Assembly (NCBI RefSeq): GCF_013256625.1
Contig: NZ_CP053908.1
Location: 3,720,001-3,784,000 of the forward strand
Length of the DNA stretch: 64,000 nt
Direction of reading: 5' to 3'
Source: Hymenobacter sp. BRD128
Lineage (GTDB): Bacteria; Bacteroidota; Bacteroidia; Cytophagales; Hymenobacteraceae
Shown here: piece after piece, positions 1-8,676 of the stretch
Layout: every line of letters starts with the position of its first letter
Numbering within the stretch: position 1 is the first letter of the stretch
The notes under the pieces: model-generated
What the model was told of the DNA's origin: nothing
Databases searched by the model: none
The model's input: only the letters and a program-made list of their open reading frames with translations
Made by a program: the position numbers and the translations under genes

Positions 1-1
1 T

Positions 2-58
2 ACGGGCCGCTTTGGCGACCGCATGTTCGTGGTGGCCCGCAATGAGAAGAAGGGCTAA
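2..58 (+). CDS. 3' end of an unidentified protein
   Basis: Only the last 18 codons are in the window, ending TGRFGDRMFVVARNEKKG before a TAA at 56-58. The frame is open to the left edge. The fragment is too short to assign a family. It runs convergently toward the minus-strand DoxX-like gene, whose stop lies 20 bases away. No terminator hairpin is visible in that gap. Confidence 0.5.
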   Translation, partial: TGRFGDRMFVVARNEKKG

Positions 59-78
59 CCCCAGCTTCGCGCTACTTT

Positions 79-492
79 CTACTTGCGCTTCGAGTTGAAG
101 ACCCCGCAGCTCCACAGCGCCGCCCCGATGAGCACGGGCTGCAAAAACAGCCGCAGGTAGCGCTTACGCTCGGTATCGAGGCCCAGCGCCGGCAAGGCGC
201 TGAGATACTGATGGATATTGCCCGGAAAAACGGCGGCGTAAAATGCGGCCAGCCCGACGCCCATCGGCACTTTATAGCGCTTATTAAGCAGCATGAGCAG
301 CCCAAGGCCGATTTCGGCCGCGCCCGATTCGAGCACCACGGTGTCTTTATCCTGGGGCACCCAGTCGGGCGCTTGGGCCTGAAAGGGCTGGCGGGCAAAG
401 GTGAGGTGGCCAATGCCGGCCCCCACCATAAACGTGCCCATGCTGTAGCGCGCCACATTCTGCAAGGTGGTCGTCTTAACGTCGGTTGCCAT
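79..492 (-). CDS. DoxX-like small membrane protein
   Basis: A 137-residue protein with about four hydrophobic segments. Around residues 20-45 it has a GxGHLTFAR...FQAQ.PDWVP stretch typical of DoxX-like proteins, which are small four-helix inner-membrane proteins of mostly unknown function, sometimes tied to redox or quinone chemistry. I chose the ATG at 492 (MATDVKTTT) because the conserved part starts soon after it; an in-frame ATG at 525 would add a hydrophobic 11-residue extension (MKKPFLLPHFL). It is a single gene with no functional partner visible: the next gene on the strand is Gre-like and ends 35 bases upstream of the longer start. The family assignment comes from the pattern of conserved residues and length; the role is not known. 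Confidence 0.65.
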   Translation of the reverse strand: MATDVKTTTLQNVARYSMGTFMVGAGIGHLTFARQPFQAQAPDWVPQDKDTVVLESGAAEIGLGLLMLLNKRYKVPMGVGLAAFYAAVFPGNIHQYLSALPALGLDTERKRYLRLFLQPVLIGAALWSCGVFNSKRK

Positions 493-559
493 AAGGAAGT
501 GGGGTAAGAGAAATGGTTTTTTCACATACGGCCCGCTGGCGGCCAGGGTGCGCCCGGCG

Positions 560-1024
560 CTAGCTTACGGCCTCGACCCGCACCTTTTTTCCATTAAACA
601 GCACCTCGTCGCCCGCCCGCTTGCCGGCCAGCGCCGCCAGTATTGGCGCGGCTGGCGACACGGCCACAAACGCCTGCCCCTCGGCCGTGGCTAGCCGCCC
701 CGCGCTGATGCTGACGTAAAACAGCCCCAAACTAGTGCTGGCCAGCGCCCCAAGCCGCACGGCATCGCTAGCCAGTTCAGGGTTGATTTTTTGCAAGTCG
801 GCCAGCAGCTTTTGGGCCTCGTGCAGCTGCTGGGCGTGGCGGTCGCGCTCCTGCTGGGCCATCTCGCGGCCGGTTTCGTACTTGTCGCCCGCGCTGCTCT
901 TGGTTTCAGAATTGGACGACTCCTGCGCAGCGGCCATGCCCGCGCGGGCCGCGTCGAGGCGCAGCTGCAGGTAGGCCAGGCAGGCGGCGTGAAAGGCAGT
1001 TTTGGGAGGCAGAAATTCGCTCAT
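560..1024 (-). CDS. GreA/GreB-like transcription factor-type protein
   Basis: A 154-residue protein. The N-terminal half is a charged helical segment that looks like a coiled coil, including SSAGDKYETGREMAQQERD around residues 45-63. The C-terminal half (about 90-154) has the LGALASTSLGLFYVSIS and VSPAAPILAAL.GKRAGDEV pattern of the FKBP-like C-terminal domain of Gre factors. Gre factors enter the RNA polymerase secondary channel and stimulate transcript cleavage. This protein belongs to a short Bacteroidota relative of that family, often mislabelled in databases, and cleavage activity is unproven. The start is set at the ATG at 1024, which overlaps the TGA stop of the GH97 gene (ATGA), suggesting translational coupling. 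A longer reading to 1159 lies inside the GH97 gene and is rejected. Confidence 0.7.
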   Translation of the reverse strand: MSEFLPPKTAFHAACLAYLQLRLDAARAGMAAAQESSNSETKSSAGDKYETGREMAQQERDRHAQQLHEAQKLLADLQKINPELASDAVRLGALASTSLGLFYVSISAGRLATAEGQAFVAVSPAAPILAALAGKRAGDEVLFNGKKVRVEAVS

Positions 1025-2994
1025 CGTATTTTTTTTAGCGCTACTACCTGCCCGCCGCCACTGGCCAGGTCGAGCGGCAGCGCAGTTTGGCGGGTCACTG
1101 TCAGCGTTTTTTGCAGCAGGTGGTTGGGTTGCGTAGCTACATCGGGCGCGTCGGCCCAAAAACTGGCCTGGTACTCACCGGGGGGCAGGAAATCGAGCTT
1201 TAGCGAAAGGGTGCGGGGCTGGCTATTGTTTAGCGCGCCCACAAACCAGTCGGTGCCCTTGCGGCGGGCAATGCAGACGTACTGCGCCACTTCGGCCAGC
1301 GGCACGCGGGTTTCATCCCACACCGTGGGCAAGGCCCGGATGAAGTCAAAGCCCGGCTGGCCTTCGTAGGCGGTCGGGTAGTCGCACACCATCGTGAGGT
1401 AGCTTTCCAGCACCACGTACATGGCCAGCATGTGGGCGCGGGTGCCCACCATGAGCGGGCGCGTGTACTGGGGCCGAAACTGCGTCGGCGGCACCGCCCG
1501 GAAGCCACCCAGGTGGTAGTCGGTGGGCCCGGCCAGCAGGCGCGTGAAGGGCATGTTGATGTCGTGGTCGGGCGGCATGGCCGGGCCCCACTTGTTGTTT
1601 TCATAGTTGAGCGTGCCCTCGCGGGTTAGCTCATTGGGGTAGGTGCGGCTGAGGCCGGTAGGCTTAAACGCGCCGTGAAACTGAATGTGGATGTGGTGCT
1701 GCGCCGCTTTGCGCAGCATTTCTTCCTGCATGTTTACCATCTGCTGGTCGTCGCGGTCCATAAAATCGACCATCATGCCCTGCACGCCCCAGGCCTCAAA
1801 CTGCGCCAGTGCCTTATCGAGCTGCGCGTAAAATGGCTGCCAGTGCACCCACACCCGCAGCCCCACGCCCTGGCTTTTGGCGTAGTCGCCGAGGCGCTGC
1901 ATGTCGAGCCCCGGCACGGGTTTGGTCACGTCGGTGTGCGGGCCGGGCGCGTAGCCCTCCCCGTCGTTCTGGTACCAGGCCGCGTTGCCGTAGCCAATAA
2001 CCGAGTGATACTCAATACCGTGCCGGGCGCAAAAATCAATGTAGTACTGATTGAACTCGAAGCTGCGGCCGGGCGGAAAAATGGTATCGGGCAGAATGTC
2101 GCCGTTCCACCAGTGAAAATCGCTCTTGCCCGGCTTCAGCCAGCTAAAATCCTGGCTCGGCGGCTCGTTGAGACTGGTGATAATGTTGGATTCGAGCAGC
2201 GTGCCCACCCGCTGGCCCAGCAGCAGCACCCGCCAGGGACTGCGGTGGGGTAGCGCGGCGCGCACTTTCACGGCAGTTTGGCCCGGCAGCGGCGAGAGGC
2301 GGCTGGTCAGCACGCCCGCGTGTCTGGCCAGGTACATGCCCGCGTAGTCGCGCAGGGCTGCCTCCGTAATGGCCAGGTACGGCCCACCGGGGTATTGTGC
2401 CAGCGTGGGCATGTCCAGGAGCGTATCGGCCCGCACCTGGCTCAGCGGCAGGCGGCTATAAAACCCTTCGTGCGAGGTGGTATAATTGGGCCGAAACAAC
2501 GTGAGCAGCGTCGGGTCGCCGGCCAGCCGGAAGGTCGAGTTCTCGTCGGTCAGCACGTAGGCAGGCCAGTTCTTTTGCGCCGGAAACTCGTAGCGAAAGG
2601 CCAGGCCATCGTCGAAGGCCCGCACCACTAGATTCACCTGCCGCCCCAGCCCCGCTTTTTCCCGCAACGCAATGACTAGCTGGCGGTAGTGATTGCGCAC
2701 CCGGCTAGCCTTGCCCACTTGCAGGGTATAAAAATTATCCGTTGCCGAAGCCTGGGCGCTCACTAGTTGCAGGCCCGCGCCCCACGCCCCACCCTGCTGA
2801 AATACCAGCCCCAGCGGCGACGCCACCACCACCGGCTTGCCCTGAAAATCTACCGCGTACACCGGCGCCTGGGGCGTGAGGCGGAAGCGGTAGGTCAGCT
2901 GCCCATCGGGCGAGCGCAGGGTAAGCAATTTTTGGGCGAAGGCGCTGGTAGCCAGTAGCCAACCGGCTACTAGCAGGAGGACAGAGCGGAGCAT
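1021..2994 (-). CDS. Glycoside hydrolase family 97 protein (SusB-like alpha-glycosidase)
   Basis: A 657-residue secreted enzyme with an N-terminal signal peptide (MLRSVLLLVAGWLLATSAFA), so it probably acts in the periplasm. The N-terminal region (about 20-270) fits the GH97 beta-sandwich; the following TIM-barrel region holds WWNGDILPDTIFPPGRSF, VWVHWQPFYAQLDKAL and GMMVDFMDRDDQQM. GH97 covers inverting alpha-glucosidases such as SusB and retaining alpha-galactosidases that use an Asp nucleophile. The Asp in VDFMDRDDQ matches my recollection of the retaining type, so alpha-galactosidase activity is an inference. Length is normal for the family. The stop codon overlaps the start of the downstream Gre-like gene. 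No susC/susD pair is nearby, so this is not a complete polysaccharide utilisation locus. The galK-galT genes at the other end of the window could use galactose released by such an enzyme, but they are 60 kb away. Confidence 0.9.
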   Translation of the reverse strand: MLRSVLLLVAGWLLATSAFAQKLLTLRSPDGQLTYRFRLTPQAPVYAVDFQGKPVVVASPLGLVFQQGGAWGAGLQLVSAQASATDNFYTLQVGKASRVRNHYRQLVIALREKAGLGRQVNLVVRAFDDGLAFRYEFPAQKNWPAYVLTDENSTFRLAGDPTLLTLFRPNYTTSHEGFYSRLPLSQVRADTLLDMPTLAQYPGGPYLAITEAALRDYAGMYLARHAGVLTSRLSPLPGQTAVKVRAALPHRSPWRVLLLGQRVGTLLESNIITSLNEPPSQDFSWLKPGKSDFHWWNGDILPDTIFPPGRSFEFNQYYIDFCARHGIEYHSVIGYGNAAWYQNDGEGYAPGPHTDVTKPVPGLDMQRLGDYAKSQGVGLRVWVHWQPFYAQLDKALAQFEAWGVQGMMVDFMDRDDQQMVNMQEEMLRKAAQHHIHIQFHGAFKPTGLSRTYPNELTREGTLNYENNKWGPAMPPDHDINMPFTRLLAGPTDYHLGGFRAVPPTQFRPQYTRPLMVGTRAHMLAMYVVLESYLTMVCDYPTAYEGQPGFDFIRALPTVWDETRVPLAEVAQYVCIARRKGTDWFVGALNNSQPRTLSLKLDFLPPGEYQASFWADAPDVATQPNHLLQKTLTVTRQTALPLDLASGGGQVVALKKIR

Positions 2995-3135
2995 GGGCGG
3001 GAAGAATTGGGGGCGAAAAGGTACGCCATCGCTTCAACCTACGCCGCTTCCGCCGCCCAAGGCAACGCGCCGCCTGCAGACCAGGCCGCTTGGCAGCCAG
3101 CGTGAAAAGAACGCTTCCCGGTAAGTCAATCCCCG

Positions 3136-4220
3136 TTAGTCGGCTAGCCACTGGGTAGCCCAGTACTGGCCGGGGCCAAAGAACAGGCGCAGCACCTCAT
3201 CCACTAGTTGCGGGCCGTTGGAGCTGTTGGTAAACAGCAGCAGGCTCTCCTGCCGGCCGGGCAAAGTCATGAAGAAGCCCTTGAAGTTGCCATTGTCACC
3301 CCATTGCCACTGCGCCAGGCCCTGGCTGGTAGTGGCTAGCCCCACCCCGCAGGCCCAGTCGATGTGCGCGTCGGCGGCCGTGGCCGGCTGGCCGCAGCGG
3401 TCGGCGGGCGTGGCGGGCAGGCGCAGCAGCCGGGCCGTGGCCGGCTTCAGTCCCCGCCCGGTGCGCAATGCCTGCAAAAAGCGGTTGTAATCCTCGGCTG
3501 TTGAATACAAACTGAACCCCACATAGGCTCCGCGAAGTGGTCAATCGGCGAAGGCTGGCTAGCCCCGTCGTGGCCGGCACTGGCCTTAGCGGCAAAGGCC
3601 GGGCGCCAGACAAAGCTACTATTTTTCAGCCCCAGCGGCGTGAATATTTCCTCCTCCGCCAGCCGTTCCCACGACTTGCCGGTGAGGTGCTCCAGCGTTT
3701 TTTGCAGCAGCGTGTAGCCCTCACCCGAGTAGTTCCAGCAGCTATCAGGGGCGTATTTCAGCGCTAGGGCCGACGTTCTCCAGCCGGGCGTCGTCGGGTT
3801 TTCGGCCCAGTTGGGCAGGCCCGTGGTGTGCGCCAGCGCCATGCGCGCCGTGATGCGGGCGGCGCGGGGCTGGCCGCGTAGCCGGGGGTAGTCGTGGTAG
3901 CTCAACAGCGGCTTCTCGAGGTCGAGCAGGCCGCGGTCGTGCAGGCGCAGGGCCACGTAGGCCAGCATTTCCTTGCCCAGCGACGCCGCTTCGAAGATGG
4001 TAGCGGCCGTGACGGGCTGCCTGGTGCCGGCTTCGCGCACGCCCAGGCTGTAGGTCTGCACGGTAGTGCCTTTAGTATACACCAGTTGCATGCCGGGCAC
4101 GTGGTGGTATTGGAGCAGCGCCAAGAGGTCGGCCGCGTGTTGGGCTAGCACGGGTGTGCCTGGGAGCGTGAGCAATAGGAGTACTAAGAGGCGTATCGGC
4201 AGCAGGGCAGAAATGGGCAA
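3136..4220 (-). pseudogene. Serine hydrolase (class C beta-lactamase family), frameshifted
   Basis: Two overlapping frames together give one beta-lactamase-fold serine hydrolase of about 361 residues. The upstream part has a signal peptide (residues 1-26), the catalytic SxxK motif as S80-L-G-K83 and a YSG triad in NYSGEGY in place of the usual Y-x-N. The downstream part continues with GFSLYSTAEDYNRFL and ends LFFGPGQYWATQWLAD. The frame breaks near 3524-3528: after FAEP the reading goes to MWGSVC instead of YVGFSLYS, as expected if one base was lost between the Pro and Tyr codons. Such proteins are secreted peptidases, esterases or penicillin-binding-like enzymes; the substrate cannot be told. 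The gene follows the thioredoxin-fold gene by 6 bases and so lies in its operon. Either the gene is broken or there is a one-base sequence error. Confidence 0.8.
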
Positions 4221-4226
4221 ACGGCT

Positions 4227-5636
4227 CTATAGCGTGCGCTTACGCATTTTATCTAATTCGTGCTCGTAGACGCTTGTAGACCCTTTTTGCTGCCGGGCCA
4301 AGCTAGCGGCCTGCTGCTCCCGGCTCTCGGCCTCGGTATAGAAGCCCAGTCGATAAAGCAGGTGCGCCAGCGTATCGTAGTTGTAGGGTGCGGGGTCGAG
4401 GTCCACGGTGCGCTTGCTCCAATTTATGGCGTGCCAGAGGTAGTTATTGTTGCGGGTGCCGGTTTGGTATATCGCCCAGGCACCGTTGTTCAATTCTTGC
4501 AGAAAAGAAGCCGGCGGGCTACCCACGGCCACGGGCCGCACCGTGGTAGTAGCGCCCGCCACGGGCGTGTGGCCCGCGGCTCGCTGCCGCGCTGCCGAGT
4601 CAAGGTGCTGCAGCAACGCCGATTGCCGCTGCCGAAAAACCCGCAGGGCTTCCAGCGCTTTTTTCACCGTATCGGCGGGCAGGTTCAAGTAGTTTCGCTC
4701 GTAGTAGAGCACCGCCTGTCGCAGGTAGCTAGCCGTATCTTTCACGCTCTGGTAAAAGTTGAGCATAGTACGCTCGTAGGTGCGCTGGCCCCTGATATAA
4801 TCGCCATTCCAAGTGCTGCGGGCAAAGTTGGCGCCCTTCTCGGCCAGGGCGCGGTCTTTCGTAGCCTCGGCTTGCGCCATCGTATTTTTAATGATGAGGC
4901 TATTGAAGGCTAAGCGTCGCTGAAGGGGCAAGTTTTTATACAAGCTGTCAATCAGCTTCTGATTCACGTGCGAAAGCTGAAATGCCGGGCTGCCCACCAC
5001 CGGCCCATTGTCGAGAATAAACAGGACCTCGGCGGGCTGGTAGAAGGCGCCGGCGGGCAGCTGCCGGGCATAGGCATCCAGCACGGCCGGCTCGGCGGGC
5101 AGGCGCAGGTCGCGGCGCTTGGTGAGGTAGCGCTTGAGCTGGTCGATGCTCGCGCTACCTTGCTGCACTTCGGCCGCCAGGCTGCTTAGGTTTTGGGGGT
5201 CTTGGCGTGCCTGCTCGGCGGCGGCAATATCACGCAGGTAAGTATCAACACTGCTGGAATTGCCCAGGCGGCGATACAGCAGGTTGCCATCGGGGTTAAA
5301 ATAGAGGTAGCTCGGGTAGCCGGTCACGCCGTAGCGGCGCGCGGCAGCCCCGGCTTCGGCCGTGCCGAAAGCCAGCTCCTTGCTCAGAAAGGTCTGATTT
5401 AGCTTCTCCGCCACGGCCGGCGCGAAGAGGCCCGACTTGCTGCGCTCCGCTTTCAGGGCCAGTGGCAGGCTAGCCGATGGCGGGGGCGGCGCAAGCAGCA
5501 GAAAGACTGGCTTGTTTTGCTGCCGGGCCTTGGCAAACATCTGGCTTAGCGAGTCTTTCTCAAAATGAATGGCCTGCGCCCACAGCCAGGCGGGCATAAT
5601 CCAGCAAAAAACCACGAATAGAAGTTTGTATTTCAT
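4227..5636 (-). CDS. Secreted thioredoxin-fold protein without CxxC
   Basis: A 469-residue protein with a clear signal peptide (MKYKLLFVVFCWIMPAWLWA). Residues about 22-145 resemble the thioredoxin-fold DUF255/DsbD-gamma type: a KARQQNKPVFLLLAPPPP stretch where the active-site region should be and GVTGYPSYLYFNPDGNLL containing the cis-proline motif (GYP). The CxxC dithiol is missing; the only Cys is in the signal peptide, so redox activity is unlikely. The remaining 320 residues are alpha-helical and end in a possible tetratricopeptide-like unit (YNYDTLAHLLYRLGFYTEAES). It is the first gene of a two-gene unit with the serine hydrolase 6 bases downstream. A role as a periplasmic binding or scaffolding protein is a guess. 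Confidence 0.65.
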   Translation of the reverse strand: MKYKLLFVVFCWIMPAWLWAQAIHFEKDSLSQMFAKARQQNKPVFLLLAPPPPSASLPLALKAERSKSGLFAPAVAEKLNQTFLSKELAFGTAEAGAAARRYGVTGYPSYLYFNPDGNLLYRRLGNSSSVDTYLRDIAAAEQARQDPQNLSSLAAEVQQGSASIDQLKRYLTKRRDLRLPAEPAVLDAYARQLPAGAFYQPAEVLFILDNGPVVGSPAFQLSHVNQKLIDSLYKNLPLQRRLAFNSLIIKNTMAQAEATKDRALAEKGANFARSTWNGDYIRGQRTYERTMLNFYQSVKDTASYLRQAVLYYERNYLNLPADTVKKALEALRVFRQRQSALLQHLDSAARQRAAGHTPVAGATTTVRPVAVGSPPASFLQELNNGAWAIYQTGTRNNNYLWHAINWSKRTVDLDPAPYNYDTLAHLLYRLGFYTEAESREQQAASLARQQKGSTSVYEHELDKMRKRTL

Positions 5637-5740
5637 AGACTATTGAGATGCGCAGACCACAAAAGGAGGAGAAATACGATAGCCAATTGCGTGGGCTAGC
5701 CGGGTGGCAGCAGGGCTAGCCTACGCTGTTGCTGGCTAGC

Positions 5741-8650
5741 CTAATGCGCCTTCAGCCAGTTGTCGCCGGTGCCCACTTCCACTTCCAGCGGCACGCCGTG
5801 GGGCAGCAGCAGGGCGGTGGTCATCAGCTCGCGAATTTTGGGCGTCACGTAGTCCACTTCCTCGCGCACGGCATCGAACACGAGTTCGTCGTGTACTTGC
5901 AATATCATCTTGGTCCCCAGCTTCTCCTCCCTAAGCCAGTCGTGGATGTTTATCATCGCCATCTTGATAATGTCGGCGGCCGTGCCCTGGATGGGTGCGT
6001 TGATGGCGTTGCGCTCGGTGTAGCCGCGCAGCGTGGCGTTGCGCGAATTGATGTCGCGCAGGTAGCGGCGGCGCTTAAGCAGGGTTTCTGCGTATTCCAA
6101 CTCGCGGGCGCGGTTGATGCTGTCGTCCATGAACTGCTTCACGCTCGGAAACTCCTGGAAATACGTGTCGATAATATCGGTGGCTTCCTTGCGGCTGATG
6201 CCGATGCGCTGGGCCAGCCCGAAGGCCGAGATGCCGTAGATAATGCCGAAATTCACGGTCTTGGCCTTGCGCCGCATCTCGCCATCCACCTCGCTCAGCG
6301 GCACTTTAAACACTTTACTGGCCGTGCTGGTGTGCACATCCTGCCCGAGCCGGAAGGCTTCAATCATAGTTTTATCGCCCGAGAAATCGGCCATGATGCG
6401 CAGCTCCACCTGCGAGTAGTCGGCCGCCAGCAGAATGTGGCCGGCATCGCGCGGCACGAAGGCCTTGCGAATTTCACGGCCCTTCTCGGTGCGAATGGGA
6501 ATATTCTGAAGGTTCGGGTTGGTCGAAGACAGGCGCCCGGTGGCCGTAACTGCCTGATTGAACGTGGTATGCACGCGCCCATCGGTGCACACCAGCTGTG
6601 GCAGCGCCTCCACGTAGGTCGAGCGCAGCTTGGTGAGCTGGCGGTGCTCCAGAATGAGGCCGGCAATGGGGTTATCGGCCGCCAACTGGCTCAAAATCTC
6701 CTCGCCGGTGGCGTACTGCCCGGTCTTGGTTTTCTTAATGGTGCCCTTGCCAATCTGCAGCCGGTCAAACAGCACCTCGCCGAGCTGCTTGGGCGAGCCA
6801 ATGTTGAAGGCCTCGCCAGCTTCCTGGAAAATCTGCGTTTCCAGCTCCGAGATATACCCTTGCAGCTCGGCCGAGTACTCGCCCATCGCGTTCGAGTCGA
6901 TGCGCACGCCCTCGTGCTCGATGTCGGCCAGCACCGGCACCAGCGGGTTTTCCACGTCGTTGAGCAGGCCTAGCAAACCCAGCTCTTTCAGCATGGGCTC
7001 GAAGGTGTGGCGCAGCTGCAAGGTCACGTCGGCGTCTTCGCAGGCGTAGTCGCTCACGGCGGCCGGGTTGAGGTCGGCCATCGTTTTCTGGTTTTTCCCC
7101 TTCGGCCCGATGAGGTCGGTGATGGGCACCGGCGTATAGTGCAGGTAGGTTTCGGCCAGCACGTCCATGTTGTGGCGCATATCGGGCTCGATGAGGTAGT
7201 GCGCCAGCATGGTATCGAAGAACGGCCCGGCCACCCGCACATCGTAGTTTTTGAGAATCAGCAAGTCGTACTTAATATTCTGCCCGATTTTCAGAATCTG
7301 CTCGCTCTCAAAAAACGGCCGAAATTCATCTACCAATGCCTGGCTAGCCGCAGCATCGTCGCTGGGCACGGGCACGTAGTACGCCTCGCCCGCGTGCCAG
7401 CAGAAGCTCAGGCCCACCAGCCGCGCCGTCATGGTGTTCAGGCCGGTAGTTTCGGTATCAAAGCTCACTTCTTTTTGCTGCAACAGAAAGTTTAGCAGCG
7501 ACTTACGCAGCGCAGGCGTGTCAACCAAGTGGTAGTTGTGCGGCACGTCTTCGAGCCGCCGGGTGCTGCCGTGGTACTCCTGCCCCGCGTCGTCGGGGCC
7601 AAACTCGCCGTTCTCGGCCGCGATGACTACCGCCGCGCTGCCCTCGCCAAACAACGAGCCCTGCCCCGCCGGGGCCGCTACTTTGGGCCGGCGGGCGCCG
7701 CGCCCCACCGGCGCGGCCGGGGCGCGCCCGGCGCTAGGGGCCGCACTACCACCGCCAGCCCCGCCCAGCACCCGCGCCGCCAGCTGCCGAAACTCCAGCT
7801 CGTCGAACAGCTGCCGTAGCTGCGCCTCGTCGGGCGCATCCAGCGTCAGGCTCTCGGGCTCAAAATCGATGGGCACATTTACGTGAATCGTGGCCAGCTC
7901 CTTGCTCAGCAGGCCCTGCTCGGCAAAGTTGCGCACGTTTTCCTGCTGCTTGCCTTTGAGCTCATCCACGTTGGCAATCAGGTTTTCGACCGAGCCGTAC
8001 TTCTGAATCAGCGTCTTGGCTGTCTTCTCGCCGATGCCCGGAATGCCCGGAATATTGTCGCTCGCATCGCCTTGCAGGCCCAGAATATCAATCACCTGCT
8101 CCACGCGCTCAATCTCAAAGCGCTGGAGCACGTGGGCCACGTCGAGCACCTCAGCCGCGTTGCCCATAAAGGCGGGGCGGTAGATTTTAATCTGCTCGGT
8201 CACAAGCTGGCAGTAGTCCTTGTCGGGCGTCATCATAAACACCTCAAAGCCGTGGGCCTCGGCCCGCTGCGCTAGCGTCCCAATCACGTCGTCGGCCTCG
8301 TAGCCCTCCATCATCAGAATGGGGATGTGAAAGGCCTTGATAATCTGCTTAATGTAGGGAAGAGCAATACCAATATCCTCGGGCATGGCTTGGCGCTGCG
8401 CCTTGTAGGCCGCAAACTGCTCGTGCCGAAAGGTTTTCTTCGGCCCATCGAAGCACACGCCGATGTGGGTGGGCTTCTCCTTCAGCAGCACCTCCACCAA
8501 CGTATTGGTAAAGCCCAGGATGGCCCCCGTGTTTACCCCCTTCGAGTTGACGCGGGGGTTCTTGGCGAAGGCAAAATGCGAGCGGTAGATGAGGGCAAAA
8601 GCGTCGAGCAGGAAAAGCTTTTTGGCGGGCGCGGGCGTGGGTTCGGACAT
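5741..8650 (-). CDS. polA: DNA polymerase I
   Basis: A 969-residue family A DNA polymerase used for Okazaki fragment processing and excision repair. The N-terminal 5'-3' flap exonuclease domain is intact (LFLLDAFALIYRSHFAF, YEADDVIGTLA, GDASDNIPGIPGIGEKTA). A low-complexity Ala/Gly/Pro linker follows near residues 300-330. A proofreading domain with an intact DxE motif (SFDTETTGLN, about residue 400) comes next, so 3'-5' exonuclease activity is expected, unlike Taq polymerase. The polymerase domain has ADYSQVELRIMA, KTVNFGIIYGISAFGLA and QVHDELVFDAV. Length is a little above the E. coli enzyme because of the linker. The gene stands alone; decayed Fic sequence lies immediately upstream (starting 26 bases away). 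Identification is secure. Confidence 0.98.
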   Translation of the reverse strand: MSEPTPAPAKKLFLLDAFALIYRSHFAFAKNPRVNSKGVNTGAILGFTNTLVEVLLKEKPTHIGVCFDGPKKTFRHEQFAAYKAQRQAMPEDIGIALPYIKQIIKAFHIPILMMEGYEADDVIGTLAQRAEAHGFEVFMMTPDKDYCQLVTEQIKIYRPAFMGNAAEVLDVAHVLQRFEIERVEQVIDILGLQGDASDNIPGIPGIGEKTAKTLIQKYGSVENLIANVDELKGKQQENVRNFAEQGLLSKELATIHVNVPIDFEPESLTLDAPDEAQLRQLFDELEFRQLAARVLGGAGGGSAAPSAGRAPAAPVGRGARRPKVAAPAGQGSLFGEGSAAVVIAAENGEFGPDDAGQEYHGSTRRLEDVPHNYHLVDTPALRKSLLNFLLQQKEVSFDTETTGLNTMTARLVGLSFCWHAGEAYYVPVPSDDAAASQALVDEFRPFFESEQILKIGQNIKYDLLILKNYDVRVAGPFFDTMLAHYLIEPDMRHNMDVLAETYLHYTPVPITDLIGPKGKNQKTMADLNPAAVSDYACEDADVTLQLRHTFEPMLKELGLLGLLNDVENPLVPVLADIEHEGVRIDSNAMGEYSAELQGYISELETQIFQEAGEAFNIGSPKQLGEVLFDRLQIGKGTIKKTKTGQYATGEEILSQLAADNPIAGLILEHRQLTKLRSTYVEALPQLVCTDGRVHTTFNQAVTATGRLSSTNPNLQNIPIRTEKGREIRKAFVPRDAGHILLAADYSQVELRIMADFSGDKTMIEAFRLGQDVHTSTASKVFKVPLSEVDGEMRRKAKTVNFGIIYGISAFGLAQRIGISRKEATDIIDTYFQEFPSVKQFMDDSINRARELEYAETLLKRRRYLRDINSRNATLRGYTERNAINAPIQGTAADIIKMAMINIHDWLREEKLGTKMILQVHDELVFDAVREEVDYVTPKIRELMTTALLLPHGVPLEVEVGTGDNWLKAH

Positions 8651-8676
8651 AGGAAGACAAAGGTCGGGGGCACTTG

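Noticed and set aside
3136..3522. An independent 128-residue protein
   Set aside because: Its sequence continues the serine hydrolase family pattern directly after the frameshift and has no start of its own with support.
5729..6973. A 414-residue open frame on the plus strand
   Set aside because: It is antisense to polA; the product is a His/Val/Gln-rich shadow typical of GC-rich DNA and shows no family pattern.
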